In this document: positions 10,164-20,396 of the stretch, one piece after another
How the letters are laid out: each line of letters opens with the position of its first letter
How positions within the stretch are numbered: the first letter of the stretch is position 1
Assembly (NCBI GenBank): GCA_012026935.1
Contig: VEPI01000134.1
Span: forward strand, 1-50,577
Source: Melioribacter sp.
GTDB taxonomy: Bacteria; Bacteroidota; Ignavibacteria; Ignavibacteriales; Melioribacteraceae
Direction: 5' to 3'
Length of the DNA: 50,577 nt
The notes under the pieces: model-generated
Told to the model about the DNA's origin: nothing
What the model saw: only the letters and a program-made list of their open reading frames with translations
The model's database searches: none
Program-made: the position numbers and the translations under genes

Positions 10164-12206
10164 TTAATTATTTTGATTCCACTTAAATAATACAAGTGTG
10201 ATGTCATCATGTTGAGAATGATTTTTTGAAAACAAACTTAACTCTTTCATTACTTCATTTGAAATTAAATCCAAACTTTTTTCACGATTATTAAGAACAA
10301 TGTTGTCTAATCTATCATAACCGAAATCTTCTTCTTTATGATTCTTTGCTTCGGGGATACCATCAGAATAACATATAATAATATCATTATTCTTTAATTG
10401 AATTTCCATCTCTTTTAGTGAGGAAGCGAAACCGGGATTGTAATCAAGCCCAAGTCCAATGCCAGGTGGCTGAATGCTCTGTATTCTTTCTCCGCTGCAT
10501 AGTAATATCGGTGTATGTCCTGCTCTTGCAAAATTTAGCGTTCCATTTTTTTTATTAATAATACCGTAAATAGCAGTCACGAAATTTCTCTTATCCAAAC
10601 TTCTTTTTAATGTATCATTCGCTTTAATCAAAAGCTCTTTCGGGTTTGTAATAATTTTTGATAATGATTCGAATATACCCTTAACTTCTGCCATAATAAA
10701 CGCCGAGCTGATTCCCTTTCCTGATACATCGGCAACAACAAAACCGAGAAGGTCATTACTAAGTTCAAAGAAATCATAGTAATCTCCCCCAACTTCAAAT
10801 GCCGGAACAAATAGAGCGGAAATCTCAAGTCGGTTAGAAGTGGGGACTGTACTTGGAAGAATTTTCTTTTGAATATCCCGGGCTACATCAAGTTCTTTTT
10901 CTAATCTTTCTTTCTCGATTGATTCTTCTATCAACTTAGCATTTTCCAAAGCAACTGCGGCATAATCCGCAAATGCTTGAACAGTTTTTTTCTCATCTTG
11001 ATCAAAATTATTTTCCCGATGTCTTGCAGCAAAAAGATATCCGTTAATTTTTTTGTGAACTTTAAGAGGTGCTATTGCAATTGACTTAAATAATTGTCCG
11101 CCGGCGTTAGTGTTTGACAGGATAGAATCAAATTGAACAATTTCAATTGAATCATAATTTTCGCCTGATCCTAAAAGATTATTTGTAATTTTATCCGCAT
11201 CAACATACCCAATATTATGTACAGAACTTAACTCAATATTAATATCAGATTTTAATACAAGCCATGCAGAATCAGAATTACATACTCTTGTTGTTATTGT
11301 AGTTATAGTTTCCGCTAATTCCTTAAAATCAAATACCTGTGTGATAAGGTTTGTTAAGTCCATCAAAGATGAAACTTCTTCGGCTTTTCTATCAAATGCT
11401 TCTGCCGTTGGTAAATGGAAAAGAGTTGTAAAAAATATTATACCAAAATTTATTGTCCCGTAAATCATAATCAGGCTCATTAATGTATGCAGCCCGGGAG
11501 AAAATGTATAAATGATTTGACGCATAATGCTATTATCAATAAATGTCGCAAAATTAATCCCGAATAAAGTGGACAGTATTACTGAGATTATTAATAAATA
11601 ATATTTCTGTTTTTTTGTTAGGAAGGCGATCCATGAAACACGAGTCGAATTAAGACAAATTAGAACAATCGTTACTACATAGAATGCATCTTTCGGATAG
11701 TCAAATGAAGAATCAAATAGGATTAAGATATTAGAGAAAAAACTCAGCGCAAAAAAAATGAGCATAGTATTATAGAATGTGCTAAGATCTTTCTTTTGTC
11801 TAAGAAAAAATAATTCGCGGAATGTTGAAAAGATATAAACTATTGATCCGATAAAAACAAATGCTAATAAAACAGAAAACAGCGAATTGAAAAATCCAAT
11901 TCCTTTGCTGCTATCGGAAGAACCTAAAATTGAATTTGTAATTGACACTATAAAGAAAATTAGAGCGGCAAGTATTCCGGCATTTAATACTAATGTTAAA
12001 GGAGAATCAACTTTAGCATTTAAGAACTGATGAAGATAATGATAAAGAAAAAAGACCGAGAGAAATACAAGTAACTCATTTATAATAGCAAGTACTACCG
12101 AATCATGAAGGGGAAAAATTAAGTTGAATAAAAAAAGTAAAATGGAAAGAAGAATTGCATTTTCTAATCCGCGGGAACGGGCAATATTTTTTAATTGGTT
12201 GCGCAT
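10164..12206 (-). CDS. Multi-pass membrane GAF-SpoIIE serine phosphatase
   Basis: 680-residue phosphatase. Residues about 15-265 hold about seven to eight membrane helices with little extramembrane sequence. A GAF domain (about 285-430) and a coiled coil precede the PPM/SpoIIE domain (about 460-680), which shows VGGDYYDFFEL, DVSGKGISSAFIMAE, FARAGHTPILL, IICYSDGIPEAKN and HDDITLVLFKW. It is the third phosphatase of the operon and the first after the unknown membrane-anchored protein (46 nt gap). With a different input module from the other two phosphatases, it probably delivers a membrane-derived signal to the same STAS/kinase pair; this is inference from operon structure. Confidence 0.87.
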   Translation of the reverse strand: MRNQLKNIARSRGLENAILLSILLFLFNLIFPLHDSVVLAIINELLVFLSVFFLYHYLHQFLNAKVDSPLTLVLNAGILAALIFFIVSITNSILGSSDSSKGIGFFNSLFSVLLAFVFIGSIVYIFSTFRELFFLRQKKDLSTFYNTMLIFFALSFFSNILILFDSSFDYPKDAFYVVTIVLICLNSTRVSWIAFLTKKQKYYLLIISVILSTLFGINFATFIDNSIMRQIIYTFSPGLHTLMSLIMIYGTINFGIIFFTTLFHLPTAEAFDRKAEEVSSLMDLTNLITQVFDFKELAETITTITTRVCNSDSAWLVLKSDINIELSSVHNIGYVDADKITNNLLGSGENYDSIEIVQFDSILSNTNAGGQLFKSIAIAPLKVHKKINGYLFAARHRENNFDQDEKKTVQAFADYAAVALENAKLIEESIEKERLEKELDVARDIQKKILPSTVPTSNRLEISALFVPAFEVGGDYYDFFELSNDLLGFVVADVSGKGISSAFIMAEVKGIFESLSKIITNPKELLIKANDTLKRSLDKRNFVTAIYGIINKKNGTLNFARAGHTPILLCSGERIQSIQPPGIGLGLDYNPGFASSLKEMEIQLKNNDIIICYSDGIPEAKNHKEEDFGYDRLDNIVLNNREKSLDLISNEVMKELSLFSKNHSQHDDITLVLFKWNQNN

Positions 12207-12252
12207 ATCTTACAATTTTGGGTTTAATATATTTATTATAATTGTAATAATG

Positions 12253-13545
12253 TTACTTCACTTTAGTAGAATCCTGTTTACGGTAATCATATTTTTTGAA
12301 ATCCTTTTTCAATTTCATCATAGCTTCACGAATTTTGGCTTTTGTTGCTGAATCTTTTACAAAGTATTTATCACCATAAATAGAATCCATCTTTGCGCCA
12401 AACTCTTCAAGTTTGCTAAAATCTTTTTGAGAAAGCATTTCCATAGTTTTGTTAACAATTTCATATGGATCAATAAGCTTTAATTGTTCGTCATTTCCTG
12501 CATGCCGAGAAACTGATGTTTTTGGCTGCTTATATGATTTATTACGCGGGATATAAACGGGAATTGAAATATTTTTTAATTGTTTTGCGACCTCATTAAG
12601 TTTAATTCTAATGGTGTCGGAAATCATATTAGTAAAACCATTAACAGTTTCGGCTGGTATTACAACCTTAAACAGATTAGAGTCTAATTTAAACGAGTAA
12701 TCGGATTCGGCTGCAACTGAGTGCTTATTATTCGATCTTTCAGGCATAACATCAAAATTAAATTCATATTTAGGAATATTCGGATGTCCAGCAATTTGAC
12801 TTTGCTCAATTTCATTAATGTGCTTATTAAATTTTTCCTGATCCCAATTAAAAAAAGTTCTGGCAACTGTATCCGGAGAGATTAGAATATATTCGTTTTG
12901 AGGAATTTCTTTCGCCGAAACAATCATATTAGAAATTTTTTTGTTGTCGTAAAATTTATAAGCATTGGGAAAAAGTTCTTTCGATTTTGTTTCGTCAATT
13001 TTTTGTGCAAATGCTATAAGATCAGCAAGTACAGCCTGCTGTAAGACCGGTAGTTTTGGATTTACAGCAATTGTATTTTTATCATTTACCAATACGGATG
13101 AATAGATTTCTTTTTTATATGAATTTAAAATCGAATCTGCTTCAGCTTTTTGTTTTTCATTCAATCCAAGAAGTTTAACAAAAGTATCATAATTTCTGGT
13201 CTGCTGATTATACGAGGCGGGTCTTATTTCGTATATATTGTTACCTGGTTCATCTTTCGAAATTAACAGAACTTTATTTTTATTTTTATCAAGCGGAATA
13301 CTTTGATATAGAGCAAAATTAAAAACATCCTCGCTGTTAATTTCAGTTTCAAAAAGAAGTGGTTTTAGATTTTGGGCTAATGCTAGTAAGTTATTTTTTC
13401 CGGCTTCAATTATTTTGCTGATATCCCTCCTATTATATTTGAAAAAAAACATCAGTGCTATAGTTAGAAGAAATAAAAATATATAGGGGATTATTTTTTT
13501 GAAATTAGCAAATCCTGTTACTTTTTTTTTTGCCTGTTCTTCCAT
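12253..13545 (-). CDS. Unknown membrane-anchored extracytoplasmic protein co-encoded with ECF sigma factor
   Basis: I do not recognise this 430-residue protein. A short basic N-terminus (about 17 residues) is followed by one membrane helix (about 18-36, IIPYIFLFLLTIALMFFF); everything after it should lie outside the inner membrane. The outer part is rich in Lys, Asn and Ser with predicted alpha-helical stretches (e.g. about 125-180 and 375-425) and no cysteines or catalytic motif that I can name. The gene starts 3 nt after the sigma factor stop, the usual position of an anti-sigma gene. The cytoplasmic tail looks too short for a classical anti-sigma domain, so a sensor, co-regulator or periplasmic partner of the downstream phosphatases is equally possible. 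Confidence 0.7.
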   Translation of the reverse strand: MEEQAKKKVTGFANFKKIIPYIFLFLLTIALMFFFKYNRRDISKIIEAGKNNLLALAQNLKPLLFETEINSEDVFNFALYQSIPLDKNKNKVLLISKDEPGNNIYEIRPASYNQQTRNYDTFVKLLGLNEKQKAEADSILNSYKKEIYSSVLVNDKNTIAVNPKLPVLQQAVLADLIAFAQKIDETKSKELFPNAYKFYDNKKISNMIVSAKEIPQNEYILISPDTVARTFFNWDQEKFNKHINEIEQSQIAGHPNIPKYEFNFDVMPERSNNKHSVAAESDYSFKLDSNLFKVVIPAETVNGFTNMISDTIRIKLNEVAKQLKNISIPVYIPRNKSYKQPKTSVSRHAGNDEQLKLIDPYEIVNKTMEMLSQKDFSKLEEFGAKMDSIYGDKYFVKDSATKAKIREAMMKLKKDFKKYDYRKQDSTKVK

Positions 13546-13548
13546 TTG

Positions 13549-14148
13549 CTAAGCTCTTAATTCTTTTTGATATGGTTCTAAAATCAATTTTAAGTTTTCA
13601 CGTGCACGAAATATTCTTGATTTAATTGTTCCGACTTCTGTTCCCATTTGATCTGCTATTTCTTTATAACTAAATCCATCAATATCTCTCAGCACAAGCG
13701 GCGTTCTCAATTTTTCAGGAAGCTTCTCAATCGCACTTCTTACCAAATTTGGGATATCAACATTTTCAGAAAAAGGGCCGGTACCATATTCAGTATCAGA
13801 ATCTTTTATTGGAACAAAAATGCTTCGCACTCTTTTTTTACGAAGATAATCCCTGCATTTGTTAACTGTTATTCTATACAACCAAGTAGTAAATTTTGAT
13901 TCAAAGCGAAATTCTCTGAGCTTATGATAAACACTAATAAAAACATCTTGGGAAATATCATCTACAAATTCCACATCACCCAGAGTTAAAAAAACCAGAT
14001 TTCTAACCTTTTCCTTATGCTTGATAACAAGTGTTCGAAATGTTGAATCGTTACCTTTAATGAAGGCTTTAATTAATATAAAGTCCTCATCTCTCTCATC
14101 CCTGCCTTCACTAAAATCAAATGTTTCTTGGTCTTTTAATAAATCCAT
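13549..14148 (-). CDS. ECF-type RNA polymerase sigma factor
   Basis: 199-residue sigma-70 family protein of the extracytoplasmic-function group. Region 2 (about 40-110) includes FVDDISQDVFISVYHKL and WLYRITVNKCRDYLRKK, which recognise and melt the -10. Region 4 (about 135-190) includes LPEKLRTPLVLRDIDGFSYK and a helix-turn-helix EIADQMGTEVGTIKSRIFRA for the -35. Region 3 is absent, as expected for ECF factors. It is the first gene of the eight-gene minus-strand run, so it probably controls or is controlled by the partner-switching module. No classical zinc-binding anti-sigma gene is adjacent. Confidence 0.92.
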   Translation of the reverse strand: MDLLKDQETFDFSEGRDERDEDFILIKAFIKGNDSTFRTLVIKHKEKVRNLVFLTLGDVEFVDDISQDVFISVYHKLREFRFESKFTTWLYRITVNKCRDYLRKKRVRSIFVPIKDSDTEYGTGPFSENVDIPNLVRSAIEKLPEKLRTPLVLRDIDGFSYKEIADQMGTEVGTIKSRIFRARENLKLILEPYQKELRA

Positions 14149-14381
14149 ACTTTTAGACGATAATGGGGGTTTATTGTTCCTCCAAACTAATCATTTTCGA
14201 AATCATTTTTTTAAAAAGATACAGAGATAAAATGACTTTCTTTTTAGTCGAGTATTCAATAATTTACTTGTGAATATAATTATTTGTGAATTATTATATC
14301 CAATCAGTATTTTTTTTATTTTGATTATCATTGTAAAATATAATATCGCTATTAAACTTAAATTAAAATTCAGGAGTAACT
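14149..14381. promoter_or_regulatory. Divergent regulatory region between ECF sigma and STAS genes
   Basis: A 233-nt, very AT-rich gap between divergently transcribed genes, so it should hold promoters in both directions. For the plus-strand STAS gene a TATAAT lies at 14339-14344 with only a weak -35, and AGGAG at 14372-14376 is a good ribosome site for the ATG at 14382. On the minus strand I could not find a clear -35/-10 pair. The sigma gene may use its own, unknown ECF promoter here. Confidence 0.4.
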
Positions 14382-14720
14382 ATGAAGGTCAAAACAATTG
14401 AGAAATATGGGGCTGTTGTAATAGAATTAAAAGGAAATGTTATGGGCGGGCCTGAAGCTCAGGAATTCAGCGATACCCTTCATAAACTTATTGATGACAA
14501 TAAGAAAAATGTTATTGTTGATTTAGCTGAAACAAAATTTATGAATAGTTCGGGACTTGGTATGTTGATAAGTGGTTACACAACTATGAAGAATGGCGGC
14601 GGTTCAATGAAACTTGCTAACGCTACTGAGAAAATCGAGAGTTTACTTGTAATTACAAAGCTCATTTCAGTTTTTGAACATTATACATCCGTTGAAGACG
14701 CTGTTAATAGTTTTAAATAA
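14382..14720 (+). CDS. STAS-domain protein (anti-anti-sigma factor)
   Basis: 112-residue single STAS domain with the phospho-serine loop FMNSSGLGMLI (about 58-68). It is a second antagonist-like protein, divergent from the sigma/phosphatase operon and separate from the STAS gene inside it. The two share the fold but differ clearly in sequence (NSSGLG here, SSAGLG there). It could be an alternative substrate for the RsbW-like kinase or the SpoIIE phosphatases, or belong to an unlinked module. AGGAG 5 nt upstream supports the start. A strong terminator follows. Confidence 0.9.
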   Translation: MKVKTIEKYGAVVIELKGNVMGGPEAQEFSDTLHKLIDDNKKNVIVDLAETKFMNSSGLGMLISGYTTMKNGGGSMKLANATEKIESLLVITKLISVFEHYTSVEDAVNSFK

Positions 14721-14739
14721 TTCTTTGCAGAATTATTTT

Positions 14740-14775
14740 ATTACTCCGGTATAAAAAAGCCGGAGTAATTTTTTC
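14740..14775 (+). terminator. Intrinsic terminator after STAS gene
   Basis: Perfect 10-bp stem: ATTACTCCGG (14740-14749) pairs with CCGGAGTAAT (14760-14769), with a 10-nt loop and a T run ending at about 14774. It separates the STAS gene from purA. Confidence 0.85.
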
Positions 14776-14801
14776 CTACCAAATTTTTAACCGAGGTATA
14801 G

Positions 14802-16070
<1,269 letters not shown>

Positions 16071-16155
16071 AATAATTTTTACCATATCTATAATTTAATT
16101 AGCAAAATCCGTTTTCGTAAATTCCATTTAGAATTATTTCTCGTTGGAGTATAAA

Positions 16156-17379
16156 ATGAAAATGACCGGCGGCCCTGCCTCAATGAATATTAAACTTGTA
16201 CTAATTATTATCGGTGCAACGATTGCTCTGGGAACCCTTTATTACACTCAAAATCTAGTGAGTAGATTACAACAACGAGAAAAAGATATAGTTAAGTTAT
16301 ACGCCAGCAGTCTTGAATATAGCGCAAGTACTGAAACTATTAATGCTGATTTCACATTTGTTTTTCAAAATATTATTGGAAGAATTGATTTCCCTCTTAT
16401 CTTAACAAATGACGTTGACCAAGTCTCTTCTAATGGAACCATAATCGGATTTAAAAACATTGATTATGACGCAAAACTCTCAAACGAAAAATTAAAAATT
16501 ATCCTTCAAGAAAAAGTATTTGATTTATCAAAACAACACTCACCAATAATAGTTAAATCACCAACCGGAAAAATTTTATCGAAAATTTATTTTGGTGATT
16601 CTGAAATAATTCAACGTTTACGTTTTTATCCGTATTTGCAAATTTTATTTGCACTTGTCTTTCTGATAATTGCTTATACAAGTTTTAGTTATGTTAAGAA
16701 AAGCGAGCAGAGAAATATCTGGGTGGGAATGTCTAAAGAAACAGCTCATCAACTTGGGACGCCCATTTCCAGTCTTATGGGATGGAATGAAATGCTGAAA
16801 ATGAATTATTTAAACCAGGATAAAGTTCTTGATATTTCGGAGGAGATTGGCAGTGATTTAACGCGATTAAGTAAAATCACAAAACGATTTTCAAAAATTG
16901 GTTCAAAGCCAGAATTAATTGATGAAAATCCATATAAAATAATTGAGAATGTTATCAATTATTTTCAACGACGCTTACCTCAGCTTGGCAAAAACGTATT
17001 AATTTCTGTTGAGGGAAACAAAGAACAAAAAGTAAAACTGAATACTGAATTATTTGAATGGGTCATTGAAAATTTGATTAAAAATGCACTAGATGCAATT
17101 GAAAACAAAGAAGGAAAAATTACTTTTAAAGTTGAGCATAACCGCAGTAAGATTGAAATTGAAATTACCGATAACGGTAAAGGGATAGAACACAACAGAA
17201 GAAAAGATATTTTCAGGCCTGGTTATAGCACTAAAAGAAGAGGTTGGGGATTAGGATTAAGTTTATCAAAAAGAATTATTGAAGACTACCATCACGGGAA
17301 AATTTTTGTTAAGCAGTCAATAATTAATACCGGTACCACTTTTAAAATTATTCTGAATTCAGCCGAAGAAATTACCTGA
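16156..17379 (+). CDS. Orphan two-TM sensor histidine kinase
   Basis: 407-residue membrane kinase. Helices at about 12-30 and 158-180 flank an extracytoplasmic sensor of about 125 residues. The H-box reads AHQLGTPISSLMGW with His198, a variant of the usual HELRTPL. The ATPase domain carries ENLIKNALDAI (N-box), DNGKGI (G1), FRPGYSTKRRGWGLGLSLSK (F and G2). I chose the ATG at 16156 rather than the in-frame TTG at 16144, because GGAG at 16146-16149 is then a ribosome site with 6 nt spacing. No response regulator is encoded nearby, so its partner must be elsewhere. The signal is unknown. Confidence 0.88.
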   Translation: MKMTGGPASMNIKLVLIIIGATIALGTLYYTQNLVSRLQQREKDIVKLYASSLEYSASTETINADFTFVFQNIIGRIDFPLILTNDVDQVSSNGTIIGFKNIDYDAKLSNEKLKIILQEKVFDLSKQHSPIIVKSPTGKILSKIYFGDSEIIQRLRFYPYLQILFALVFLIIAYTSFSYVKKSEQRNIWVGMSKETAHQLGTPISSLMGWNEMLKMNYLNQDKVLDISEEIGSDLTRLSKITKRFSKIGSKPELIDENPYKIIENVINYFQRRLPQLGKNVLISVEGNKEQKVKLNTELFEWVIENLIKNALDAIENKEGKITFKVEHNRSKIEIEITDNGKGIEHNRRKDIFRPGYSTKRRGWGLGLSLSKRIIEDYHHGKIFVKQSIINTGTTFKIILNSAEEIT

Positions 17380-17618
17380 AAATTATTCCTCTGTAGCACA
17401 CTTATACATTCCTTCCATCTGTCTGTTTAGTAACAAATAGCGGAATTCCATTCCAATTTTCAAGAATGCACCCATATCTATTCCCAAATTCAAGGATATG
17501 CACTACTCGTATCGAAGATATTACTATGATTTTCCAAATATTGTTTTGGTATGTTCTTTGAACAGGTAATGTGGCTCCAATTATTGAATGTGTTAAACCC
17601 TCCTATATAACAGATCAG

Positions 17619-17649
17619 ACTGCTATGGTTCGCCCTCAACCATAGCAGT
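17619..17649 (+). terminator. Perfect 12-bp hairpin, possible terminator of the kinase transcript
   Basis: ACTGCTATGGTT (17619-17630) pairs fully with AACCATAGCAGT (17638-17649) around a 7-nt loop. Only a short, broken T stretch follows, so it may be a weak or bidirectional terminator or some other RNA structure. It lies 240 nt after the kinase stop. Confidence 0.5.
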
Positions 17650-17703
17650 TTACTTTCCAAGATAATTCAAAACAATTGATGAATATCAAAGCATAATATT
17701 TTG

Positions 17704-17711
17704 TAAATTTG
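17704..17711 (+). promoter_or_regulatory. Candidate Bacteroidota-type -7 box for the deaminase gene
   Basis: TAAATTTG matches TAnnTTTG exactly and lies 26 nt before the ATG at 17738. No well-spaced TTG -33 element was found. Confidence 0.35.
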
Positions 17712-17737
17712 CCCCTCAAAATAATCTTCGTGATTTA

Positions 17738-18232
17738 ATGAATAATTCCAATATTAAACGGCCTTCGTGGGATGAATATTTCCTAAAGGTTGCCATGCTC
17801 GTTTCAGAACGTGCCACATGCCCCAGAATGCATTGTGGATGTGTGTTAGTTAGAGACAGGCAGATCCTTTCAACCGGGTATAATGGCTCAATTCCAGGAG
17901 ACAAGCATTGTGAAGACGACGGATGTATAATAGTAGATAACCATTGTATTCGGACTATTCATGCAGAAATGAATGCAATACTTCAGTGTTCTTCTCATGG
18001 CATTAGCACGCATGGATCAACAGCTTATATAACTAACATGCCGTGTACAAACTGTTCAAAAGCTCTTATTACTTCAGGTATCAAAGAGATAGTTATATTT
18101 TCTGATTACCATGATACCTTGGCGGAAGAATTCTTTAAGAAAGCGAATGTTAATATTAAAAGGTTATCAATGCCCAATAAAAATATTGAATATGATATTG
18201 AACGTTTTAGCTCAGCAAAAAAATTCAAATAA
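17738..18232 (+). CDS. dCMP deaminase / ComEB family zinc deaminase
   Basis: Cytoplasmic zinc deaminase of 164 residues, probably turning dCMP into dUMP for thymidylate synthesis. The catalytic HAEMNAI (His zinc ligand, Glu proton shuttle) is near residue 75, and the zinc-binding PCTNCSKAL follows near 105. An extra Cys/His set in CPRMHCGC and DKHCEDDGC is typical of the dCMP-deaminase/ComEB branch, which binds a second structural zinc. It lies 27 nt upstream of ppk1 and may be co-transcribed with it. Confidence 0.9.
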   Translation: MNNSNIKRPSWDEYFLKVAMLVSERATCPRMHCGCVLVRDRQILSTGYNGSIPGDKHCEDDGCIIVDNHCIRTIHAEMNAILQCSSHGISTHGSTAYITNMPCTNCSKALITSGIKEIVIFSDYHDTLAEEFFKKANVNIKRLSMPNKNIEYDIERFSSAKKFK

Positions 18233-18259
18233 TATTTAATGCTGATTGAGAAATACTAA

Positions 18260-20392
18260 ATGAAATTAAGTAAGGAATATCTCCAGAAATATTTAAAGCC
18301 GGAAAATTTTTTTAACAGGGATCTCAGCTGGCTTGAATTTAACCGTAGAGTTCTGGAAGAAGCGCTCAATCCCGAATTGCCGTTATTAGACAAAATAAAG
18401 TTTATCTCTATTTTCTTTTCCAACCTAGATGAATTCTACATGATTCGCGTAGCGGGTATCAAAGAACAGTTACGTGCCAAAGTTATAGATACATCCATTG
18501 ACGGATTAACTCCTATAGAACAGTTACGAAAAATAGAAAGTACAATTCAGCCAATGCTGAAACAGCTGTCGGATTTTTGGCGGGATGAAATAATTCCCCA
18601 ATTAAAAGAAAATAAAATTAATATCTATAATAATTTAGATGCGATTTCTAAAGAAGAACGGGATGCTCTTGATCAATATTTTTTTAAGGAAATTTATCCT
18701 GTACTCACACCGTTAGCTTTCGACCCTGGCAGGCCATTTCCCTATATTTCAAATTTAAGTTTAAGCTTTGCTATACTAATTAAAAAACCTTCCGGTGAGA
18801 AACATTTCGCACGTGTTAAGGTTCCGGGTATTATTCCAAGATTACTCCGTATTGACAATATTGTAAAAACAAAATCTAAAAATGGTTCTAACGGCACTTA
18901 CAAATACGTTTGGATATGTGATCTAATCAGATCAAATCTAAGTTTGCTTTTCCCGGGTCTCGAAATATTAGAAGCTTATTTGTTTAGGATAACACGCGAT
19001 ACTGATCTTGAAATACAGGAAGATGAAGCTGATGATCTTCTTCAAATGATAGAAGAAAATATTAAGCAAAGAAAGTTCGGTTCAGTTGTTCGGCTTGAGG
19101 TTGAAAAACAGATGCCGGAATATATGATTGATACTTTAATTGAAAATCTAGAAATCTCCCGCGATGACCTTCATGTAATTGACGGTAATCTTGGTTTAAG
19201 TGACGTGATTTTACTTTATGATTTACAACTACCTCACTTGAAAGAGAAACCGTTTCATCCGGTTACTCCAAATATTTTCGAAGACGAAGAAAATATTTTT
19301 TCGCTTATTCGAAGAAAAGATATTATGCTGCATCATCCTTATGATTCTTTCAATCCTGTAATTGAATTTATTAAACATGCTTCTAGAGATCCGGAAGTAT
19401 TAGCAATAAAACAAACTCTTTACAGAGTTGGACCGGATTCCCCTATTATTAAATATCTAATAGAAGCAGCTGAACTAAAAAAACAAGTTGCTGTTTTAGT
19501 TGAACTTAAAGCACGTTTTGATGAAGAGAATAATATTTTTTGGGCGCGTGAGCTTGAAAAAGCCGGAGTACATGTTGTTTACGGTTTATTAGGATTGAAA
19601 ACACATGCTAAAATAACACTTATTGTTAGAAAAGAAATTGATGGTGTTAAACGTTATGTCCATTTGAGTTCGGGTAATTATAATATTGATACAGCAAAAA
19701 TTTACACAGATATCGGTTTGTTCACGGCTGACCAAAATATTTGTTCTGATGTCTCAGAAATATTTAACTACCTTACCGGTTACTCCGAGCAAAAAACATT
19801 TCGAAAATTGTGGGTAGCTCCGGTAAACAAAAGACAAAAATTTTTAGAACTTATTGAAAGAGAAATTAAAAATGTAAAGTCCGGTGGTAAAGGACATTTA
19901 ATATTCAAATTAAATGCTCTTGTGGACCCACTATTAATTGCAGCTTTGTATGAAGCCTCGGCAAAAAATGTTAAGATTGATTTAATTGTTCGTGGAATTT
20001 GCTGTTTGATTCCGCAGGTACCAGGGCTAAGTGAAAATATTCGTGTAGTGAGTATTGTAGGAAGATTTTTAGAACACGCACGGGTTTATTATTTTTATAA
20101 TAACGGTACCGAAGAAATATACTGCAGCAGTGCCGATCTAATGCAGAGAAACCTTGACAGAAGAGTGGAAACAACATTCCCAATCCTTGATACTGATCTA
20201 AAAAAATACATCAAAGAAAAAATCTTGGATACTTCTTTATCTGATAATGAAAAAGCAAGAATATTATTTCCTACCGGAAAATTTATCTTTAATAAGAAAG
20301 TTTATACAGAAGAGAAAGTAAACCATCAAGAAGTTTTAATGTCACGACAGTATCCTGCAAGAAAAAAAATATTACCTGTAGAGACCGCCTAA
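18260..20392 (+). CDS. ppk1: Polyphosphate kinase 1
   Basis: Reversibly transfers the terminal phosphate of ATP to a polyphosphate chain. At 710 residues it has the standard four-domain layout. The N-terminal domain begins FFNRDLSWLEFNRRVLEEA, and LDEFYMIRVAG follows. The catalytic core has LHHPYDSF, IKQTLYRV and GLKTHAKITL, where His449 is the expected phospho-histidine. The C-terminal part has VRGICCLIPQVPG and SSADLMQRNLDRRVE. Its stop lies 4 nt from the convergent barrel gene, leaving no room for an intrinsic terminator between them. Confidence 0.96.
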   Translation: MKLSKEYLQKYLKPENFFNRDLSWLEFNRRVLEEALNPELPLLDKIKFISIFFSNLDEFYMIRVAGIKEQLRAKVIDTSIDGLTPIEQLRKIESTIQPMLKQLSDFWRDEIIPQLKENKINIYNNLDAISKEERDALDQYFFKEIYPVLTPLAFDPGRPFPYISNLSLSFAILIKKPSGEKHFARVKVPGIIPRLLRIDNIVKTKSKNGSNGTYKYVWICDLIRSNLSLLFPGLEILEAYLFRITRDTDLEIQEDEADDLLQMIEENIKQRKFGSVVRLEVEKQMPEYMIDTLIENLEISRDDLHVIDGNLGLSDVILLYDLQLPHLKEKPFHPVTPNIFEDEENIFSLIRRKDIMLHHPYDSFNPVIEFIKHASRDPEVLAIKQTLYRVGPDSPIIKYLIEAAELKKQVAVLVELKARFDEENNIFWARELEKAGVHVVYGLLGLKTHAKITLIVRKEIDGVKRYVHLSSGNYNIDTAKIYTDIGLFTADQNICSDVSEIFNYLTGYSEQKTFRKLWVAPVNKRQKFLELIEREIKNVKSGGKGHLIFKLNALVDPLLIAALYEASAKNVKIDLIVRGICCLIPQVPGLSENIRVVSIVGRFLEHARVYYFYNNGTEEIYCSSADLMQRNLDRRVETTFPILDTDLKKYIKEKILDTSLSDNEKARILFPTGKFIFNKKVYTEEKVNHQEVLMSRQYPARKKILPVETA

Positions 20393-20396
20393 TAAA

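Larger units (their letters stand above)
17380..17737. other. 358-nt intergenic region with hairpin and imperfect direct repeat
   Basis: No ORF or RNA gene is recognised. It holds an imperfect direct repeat at about 17452-17470 and 17484-17505 (both ending in ATGCAC), a perfect 12-bp hairpin at 17619-17649, and a Bacteroidota-type -7 box at 17704-17711 just before the deaminase gene. Confidence 0.5.

Noticed and set aside
16144-16155. TTG start of the histidine kinase
   Set aside because: The GGAG that overlaps this TTG is better used as the ribosome site of the ATG 6 nt downstream.
17619-17649. tRNA-like element because of GGTTCG in the hairpin
   Set aside because: No acceptor stem, anticodon arm or CCA end can be formed; it is a simple hairpin.
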